NCBI RefSeq assembly: GCF_037176765.1
Contig: NC_090021.1
Coordinates: forward strand, 147,555,074 to 147,619,073
From: Anolis sagrei
Lineage: Eukaryota > Chordata > Lepidosauria > Squamata > Anolidae
Length of the DNA: 64,000 bases
Reading direction: 5' to 3'
The stretch's first letter is position 1. Each line of letters begins with the position of its first letter. Positions 62,196 through 64,000 of the stretch are shown piece by piece. The translations under genes were made by a program, and so were the position numbers. The notes below the pieces were generated by a model that saw only the letters and a list, made by a program, of their open reading frames with translations, did no database searches and had not been told where the DNA came from.

Positions 62196-63663
62196 GTATG
62201 TATATGTATAGGTAAAGGTTTTTCCCTGACATTAAGTCCAGTCGTGTCCGACTCTGGGGTGTGGTGCTCATCTCCATTTCTAAGCCCTAGAGCCATCGTT
62301 GTCCGTAGACACCTCCAAGGTCATGTGGTCGGCGTGATTGCATGGAGCGCCATTACTCACATTTGCATGTTTTTGAACTGCTAGGTTGGCAGAAGCTTAC
62401 ACTGCTCCCCGGATTGGAACCTGTGACCTTTCGTTCAACAAGTTTAGCAGCTCAGTGGTTTAACTCATTGCGCCACATATACACACACACACACTTTAAA
62501 ATAAACTAAGTATAGAAGAAATGTTTACATTTTCTTCTTTAAAATGGATTAAGAACATACAAACTGTCCATGTAGATTAATGCACATTTTATTTTAAACA
62601 ATTTAATTAGTCATAATAAGTTGTATTGGTTTATGTTCCAATCCTTTAAAAATCAGTGTCTTTTAATAGAGGAAAACCATTACCAAAATGGAAAGAAACA
62701 AGAACTGCTCCTTCTCCAATAGTGCGTGTTGTAATTTGCTTACTTATAAAGTGCCACTGTGCATTTCTACACATGATGCAGGGTTGATTCTACGTTTGCC
62801 TTTCTTGGGACAGCCTTCCGACCAGAACTGCTATGATGACATGGTGTATTGGGAGGTAAGACTTAACTATACTGGGGATAGCACAAAATTACAAAACTTC
62901 CCACCCCTTCCCCTGATTGACCAGAAAAGAGGCTAGCTAGGATCCATGCCAGGATTGGCTTGCATGTTGAAATGGCAGCCAGGGACTGGTCAGAGTGAAG
63001 GACCAATCAGGTCAGAGATGCCCCCCTGGGAGGGCACAGTCTGGGACAACAAAAGATAAAGATATGGAGATGGGTCTCTGGTGAGCTCCAATGTCTAGTA
63101 TTATGTCGAACAAATATAAGAGCTTTTCAAAAAAAATAAAGCTGTAAGACAGAGATGTTGATCTTGGGTACTTAAAGGCTCAGCTGTCAATAAAGAGGTT
63201 TAACACATGCACGTTTTTGTAGGTCTTGGCTTCAAGTGAACCATATAGCTAGACAAACACCTTTGGGTATATCTGTGCCCCATCCACACAGTACCTTAAT
63301 CACGAGAGCACCCATTTCAAAATGGGCAGTGGCTAGATGACGTCACTGAAATGCTCGCAATGATTTGCTAAAAAGGAGGGAAGTCTCAAGATAAAAAAGC
63401 TCCCCTTTTATCCTGTTTCTGGTTGAAAGATGTGGATTTTAACATGTCTGTGTGACCCTGCATGCAGGAAAAAGGGGTCCGTTCCCCATGGAGACTGCTC
63501 CAGCTGATGTCCATCCCTTTTTAAAAGCCTGAAAAAGCTTACATCCTGTGCACTTTGAAACAACTTGCTATATTCAACTCTCTTGTCTATTTTTTTCTAG
63601 GTTCCCCTTGAAAATTTCCCACAGGAATGCACTCTTGATCATCTTGAGGACCACGCACAATAA
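40709..63663 (+). CDS. RHAG: Rh-associated glycoprotein (ammonia/CO2 channel), ten exons
   Basis: RHAG is a 12-helix Amt/Mep/Rh-family membrane channel of red cells that conducts ammonia and probably CO2. Exons: 40709-40883, 43054-43237, 47334-47484, 48778-48925, 52753-52919, 55775-55912, 59102-59223, 60962-61035, 62782-62855, 63601-63663, all AG/GT with compatible phases. From Met 40754 (MRIKFP, aligning with mammalian MRFTFP) the product is 416 aa; two upstream in-frame ATGs (40709, 40721) would add 15 or 11 residues, and 40721 has the better context. Diagnostic blocks: [62 protein letters not shown] and [11 protein letters not shown]. The twin pore histidines H166 and H325 are kept. N-E-S in the first extracellular loop is a sequon. 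No break seen. Confidence 0.96.
40884..41837. other. RHAG intron 1, left part
   Basis: No named repeat apart from a (TTA)n microsatellite at 41538-41571. Confidence 0.4.
41846..42074. mobile_element. Palindromic Penelope-derived insertion with TSD
   Basis: Two 91-nt arms (41846-41936 and 41949-42039), nearly perfect reverse complements, separated by 12 nt. The right side continues 35 nt (GATTCCGGCCATGAAAGCC). Arms match the 3' end of the Penelope copies at 7573 and 14173. Perfect 13-bp TSD ATTCTATTTTGAG at 41833-41845 and 42075-42087. Confidence 0.88.
42088..43053. other. RHAG intron 1, right part
   Basis: No exon or named repeat recognised before the exon 2 acceptor. Confidence 0.3.
43054..43237 (+). 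CDS. RHAG: RHAG exon 2
   Basis: Encodes [40 protein letters not shown] and [20 protein letters not shown], helices 2-3. Acceptor TTTTTTTTCAG, donor GTAAAT. Confidence 0.95.
43735..44005. mobile_element. hAT-like element, TAGCCGGGG family, partial
   Basis: G-run after GACATGTAGCC at the left and ATCCTGGCTACGGGCCTG at the right resemble the ends of 21858-22640. G- and C-rich homopolymers lie between. Confidence 0.55.
44006..44945. other. RHAG intron 2, unassigned part
   Basis: Nothing recognised. Confidence 0.3.
44950..45730 (-). mobile_element. Non-LTR retrotransposon C-terminal region
   Basis: 222 codons open on the minus strand (45722-45054): [40 protein letters not shown], a variable region, then [18 protein letters not shown] and a C.CG..QT.DHLL.C zinc knuckle. 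The LRSG..RC...L.KWG...C.CG..QT..HLL.C pattern is a LINE ORF2 C-terminus. A short GGGATATAT tandem near 45510-45550 lies inside the frame. It is repeated at 23880-24110 and 58025-58610. Not a host gene. Confidence 0.8.
45731..46163. other. RHAG intron 2, unassigned part
   Basis: 45731-45900 may still belong to the adjacent LINE (GTGTCTGGTTGTGATTCCCAG); no exon seen. Confidence 0.35.
46166..46619. mobile_element. Mariner/Tigger-like MITE with TA target site
   Basis: 454 bp, ends CAGGCAGTCCCCGAATTAT and ACTTGGAGATTGCCTG, flanked by TA at 46164-46165 and 46620-46621. Internal (GT)n at about 46487-46501. Confidence 0.78.
46622..47333. other. RHAG intron 2, unassigned part
   Basis: Nothing recognised. 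Confidence 0.3.
47334..47484 (+). CDS. RHAG: RHAG exon 3
   Basis: Encodes [40 protein letters not shown] and [11 protein letters not shown]. Acceptor AATTGAAAAG is pyrimidine-poor at its end but preceded by a T-rich tract; donor GTAAGT. Confidence 0.95.
47588..47940. mobile_element. Non-autonomous DNA transposon, ACTCATGTATAAGTCGA type
   Basis: Left TACTCATGTATAAGTCGACC and right GGTACAATACTCACATTGATC...GGATAAATCAATAGG are roughly inverted; the interior has TTTTGGAGCCAAAATTATG. Confidence 0.5.
48295..48600. repeat. G-run, possible old L1 3' end, and polypurine tract
   Basis: G homopolymer at about 48325-48345, an AT-rich L1-like 3' stretch ending CCAACCAAATAAAAAAAATTAG, then a GAA/GGA polypurine tract (about 48518-48595). 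The L1 assignment is weak. Confidence 0.5.
48778..48925 (+). CDS. RHAG: RHAG exon 4 (first pore histidine)
   Basis: Encodes [40 protein letters not shown] and HSDLFAMIG. The His in TIHAFG (H166) is the first of the twin channel histidines. Confidence 0.96.
48926..49559. other. RHAG intron 4, left part
   Basis: 49340-49470 has weak CR1-like words (ACTGAGGCAAAGAATGTGTTGAGTA); otherwise unassigned. Confidence 0.35.
50015..50149. mobile_element. Fold-back MITE, CAGTGGTTCTCAA family
   Basis: 135 bp with the family ends; TSD GAGTAGAG (50007-50014) and AAGTAGAG (50150-50157), 7 of 8. Confidence 0.85.
50228..50800. mobile_element. Non-autonomous DNA-transposon-like element
   Basis: Starts GGGCCCTTCTTCACTTAAC and ends near GGGCTTGTGTACAGGACCC; the interior matches 30056-30545. 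It interrupts the old L1 ORF1 relic. Confidence 0.5.
51645..52003. mobile_element. Complete non-autonomous hAT transposon
   Basis: 359 bp, ends CAGAGGTCCTCAAACTAAGG and GTTTGAGGACCCCTG, perfect 8-bp TSD CACTAGAG (51637-51644, 52004-52011). Confidence 0.9.
52162..52341. mobile_element. Palindromic MITE
   Basis: Near-perfect inverted arms of about 71 nt (52168-52238 against 52266-52335): CATCACACTAGAGAATGAAT...CTGCAGAATTCTGGGG. Loop about 27 nt. Confidence 0.85.
52753..52919 (+). CDS. RHAG: RHAG exon 5
   Basis: Encodes [40 protein letters not shown] and [13 protein letters not shown]. Confidence 0.96.
52920..53409. other. RHAG intron 5, left part
   Basis: Nothing recognised. Confidence 0.3.
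53410..53755 (-). mobile_element. CR1 LINE fragment
   Basis: TCAGAGTTGGAAGAGACCAG, CCCTCTCAGCCGTCTTTTC, TCTGGACACATTCCATCTTG and TTGAATTGTGGTGCCCA are CR1 3' landmarks on the minus strand. Confidence 0.85.
53756..54325. other. RHAG intron 5, unassigned part
   Basis: Contains CTTCCTTC microsatellite near 54123-54148; nothing else recognised. Confidence 0.3.
54330..55050 (-). mobile_element. L2-type LINE 3' region
   Basis: 94 codons open on the minus strand (54856-54572): [40 protein letters not shown] and [14 protein letters not shown], the typical L2/CR1 C-terminal block, then a tail GGCGGTATACAAATAC and (AAAT)-type repeat. Confidence 0.85.
55060..55255. mobile_element. hAT-like remnant, CTATGGGCCTG family
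   Basis: Left CATAGCAGCCCCCTCCCGC and right GATTGAACCCTTTAACCTCC then CCCAGCTATGGGCCTG resemble the ends of 21858-22640. Confidence 0.5.
55256..55774. other. RHAG intron 5, right part
   Basis: Nothing recognised. Confidence 0.3.
55775..55912 (+). CDS. RHAG: RHAG exon 6
   Basis: Encodes [40 protein letters not shown] and GFKYLT. Human reads ...AIHPFG where this has NILPFG, so a His near helix 9 is Leu here. Confidence 0.96.
55913..56806. other. RHAG intron 6, left part
   Basis: 56330-56760 contains L2-like words (GGGCTTTGTGATTTAACACC, CAGATTGGAAGCCAGTACAG), probably a degraded minus-strand LINE 3' region. Confidence 0.4.
56807..57560 (-). mobile_element. Solo-LTR-like fossil (tentative)
   Basis: A segment of about 750 bp beginning TGTGCAACC and ending CACAGGACA, with TG...CA termini. 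On the minus strand an AATAAA lies in the 3' part. No viral genes present. Retroviral kinship is inferred from layout only, and no clear TSD is seen. Confidence 0.38.
57866..58020. mobile_element. MITE, CACTGCCATATAA-like family
   Basis: AGGACCCTTCCACACAGCTG at the left, GGGCTATGTGGAAAAGCCCT at the right; interior ATATATGGCAGTGTGGACAC and TTCAAAGCAGATATTGTGGG. Confidence 0.6.
58025..58610 (-). mobile_element. Non-LTR retrotransposon 3' fragment with nested MITE
   Basis: Matches the LINE at 44950-45730 (GGCTCAGGCTGCATTGTAG, TTCAGTGCCTTCCAAGTCGC). The MITE at 58449-58583 interrupts it at TCTCTGTAGATC. Confidence 0.8.
58449..58583. mobile_element. Fold-back MITE, CAGTGGTT family, perfect TSD
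   Basis: 135 bp, perfect 8-bp TSD CTGTAGAT (58441-58448, 58584-58591). The paralogous LINE copy near 45398-45412 shows the unfilled site with CTGTAGAT once. Confidence 0.92.
58611..59101. other. RHAG intron 6, right part
   Basis: Nothing recognised. Confidence 0.3.
59102..59223 (+). CDS. RHAG: RHAG exon 7 (second pore histidine)
   Basis: Encodes [41 protein letters not shown]325 in NLHG is the second twin histidine. Confidence 0.96.
59330..59500 (+). mobile_element. CR1 reverse-transcriptase fragment
   Basis: Encodes [20 protein letters not shown] and DILIKFVGD, the CR1 RT block normally ending FADD. It is a short plus-strand relic in the intron. Confidence 0.75.
59834..60100 (-). mobile_element. 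LINE 3' tail with (ATC)n
   Basis: CATCATCATC array (59840-59870), then TTATCTTTATTTGTACCCCG, CCACCATCTCCCCAAAGGGG and GCAGCTTACATGGGGCCGAG. Minus strand, sister of 37617-37780. Confidence 0.65.
60101..60545. other. RHAG intron 7, unassigned part
   Basis: A G homopolymer near 60187-60202; a short hairpin GAGGAGACGTCCT / AGGACGTCTCCT near 60310-60342; nothing named. Confidence 0.35.
60546..60668 (+). mobile_element. LINE 3' tail with (TTA/TAA)n
   Basis: GAACCTCCCTGAGTCCCC, GTTGAGAAGGCTGGTATACA and AAATATTGCAAATTATTATT, an L2/CR1-type 3' end on the plus strand. Confidence 0.55.
60962..61035 (+). CDS. RHAG: RHAG exon 8
   Basis: Encodes [20 protein letters not shown] and GAIT. Acceptor CATCTTGCAG, donor GTGAGT. 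Confidence 0.94.
61085..61745 (-). mobile_element. CR1 LINE fragment, old
   Basis: TTCCTTCTAATGTTCCATT, CACCAAGCTGAACATGCCC, AACCTCTCCATATTTATTTT and CAGCACTCCAGATGAGACTT are diverged CR1 landmarks on the minus strand. Confidence 0.75.
61815..62145. mobile_element. Tigger-like MITE
   Basis: Ends GTGTTCCCTCGCTACTTCGC and ATAAGTGAGGGAACACTC are inverted; interior TTCGCTTATTGCAGACTCGC. The right end runs into a (TG)n(TA)n microsatellite (62148-62205). Confidence 0.7.
62146..62210. repeat. (TG)n(TA)n microsatellite
   Basis: About 16 TG units followed by TA and TATG units. Confidence 0.95.
62213..62476 (-). mobile_element. Sauria-type SINE
   Basis: Minus strand: tail CGACTGGACTTAATGTCAGG, body ATGCAATCACGCCGACCAC, box-B-like GGTTCCAATCC, and head TTGCGCAATG-like GGCGCAATGAGTTAAACC. 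Confidence 0.85.
62477..62781. other. RHAG intron 8, right part
   Basis: Nothing recognised. Confidence 0.3.
62782..62855 (+). CDS. RHAG: RHAG exon 9
   Basis: Encodes [20 protein letters not shown] and VYWE, the last helix and conserved cytoplasmic motif. Confidence 0.95.
62870..63270 (+). mobile_element. LTR-like fossil (tentative)
   Basis: Contains a CCAATCAG box, TATA-like ACAAATATAAGAGC, then AATAAAGCTG and a second AATAAAG, the order of promoter and polyadenylation signals in a retroviral LTR. Termini are not defined and no genes are present. Confidence 0.35.
63271..63600. other. RHAG intron 9, right part
   Basis: Nothing recognised. Confidence 0.3.
63601..63663 (+). CDS. RHAG: RHAG exon 10 and stop
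   Basis: Acceptor TATTTTTTTCTAG. Encodes [20 protein letters not shown] and TAA at 63661-63663. The tail is longer than human VPKTR and acidic. Confidence 0.9.
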   Translation, partial: VPLENFPQECTLDHLEDHAQ

Positions 63664-63754
63664 CAATTTTCCGCAACTGGCAATTTTCCCTGTAGTGTTT
63701 TTAGACATACATTGTCTGTATCTTTTTAAAGAGCCAGCATAGTGCAGTGGTTTG

Positions 63755-63915
63755 ACTACTGAGGCCCCTTCTACACTGCCATATAAAATCCAGATTATCT
63801 GCTTTGAACTGGTTTGTAAGGCAGTGTAGACTCATATAATCCAGTTCAAAGCGGATGATGTGGATTATCTGATTTAGTAATCTGGATTATATCTCAGTAT
63901 AGATCCAGCCTGAGT
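63755..63915. mobile_element. Fold-back MITE, CACTGCCATATAAAATCCAG family
   Basis: Left CTTCTACACTGCCATATAAA, middle AGGCAGTGTAGACTCATATAATCC, right GATTATATCTCAGTATAGATC. It lies just after the RHAG stop, probably in or near its 3' UTR. Confidence 0.7.
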
Positions 63916-64000
63916 AAATTCTGGAGACAGGCTCTCTCTCAACCTCAGAAGTAGTAAAATACAAACCCTCTGGACAAATCTGACCAAAGCTCCATGATAG
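63916..64000. other. Unassigned window end
   Basis: No poly(A) signal or exon seen in the last bases. Confidence 0.3.

Noticed and set aside
1-64000. CRISPR arrays, phage genes or bacterial operons
   Set aside because: No regularly spaced direct repeats of that kind; gene structure, introns and repeats are vertebrate. The tandem and inverted repeats found are transposon or microsatellite derived.

Overview
This is vertebrate nuclear DNA from a lizard, most probably an iguanian squamate related to Anolis. The evidence is two multi-exon vertebrate genes with canonical GT/AG introns, and a dense, diverse transposon load typical of squamates: a nearly intact L1, CR1 and L2-type LINEs, Penelope-like elements, tRNA-derived Sauria/ACA-type SINEs, Helitrons, and several hAT and mariner/Tigger-like non-autonomous DNA transposons with readable target-site duplications (TSDs).

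Layout. 1-9420: a 12-bp-TSD SINE, then a full-length L1 (995-7442) with a perfect 18-bp TSD, an intact ORF1 and an ORF2 with one visible frame break; then a 5'-truncated Penelope-like element on the minus strand and a fold-back MITE. 9420-20130: LINE, SINE, MITE, Helitron and old L1 debris with no host exon. 20137-32910: a complete seven-coding-exon gene on the plus strand for a secreted cysteine-rich secretory protein (CRISP, 238 aa, 16 cysteines), its introns full of repeats. 32911-40700: intergenic, holding a split SINE, a tandem CR1-tail array, one broken exon of a second CRISP gene (about 36951-37021), an R4-like LINE end and a Helitron interrupted by a CR1. 40709-63663: the complete ten-exon gene for the Rh-associated ammonia-channel glycoprotein RHAG, both conserved pore histidines present.

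The two genes are not known to work together; they are neighbours by descent. As I recall the human map, RHAG lies beside the CRISP cluster on chromosome 6p12 in the same order and orientation. The CRISP relic lies exactly where a second CRISP gene would sit, so the cluster has probably shrunk in this lineage.

Most informative observations: a very divergent but intact CRISP whose CAP-site residues are replaced; the CRISP fossil; 66-bp tandem monomers with ETS-like and YY1-like motifs in the L1 5' UTR; a palindromic Penelope insertion with a 13-bp TSD; a Helitron split by a CR1 that itself carries a perfect 46-bp inverted duplication; a 5S-rRNA-like relic; and several nested insertions with readable TSDs. 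I found no prokaryotic-style system, CRISPR array or obviously new gene system. Repeat-family names come from recognisable motifs, not database comparison.
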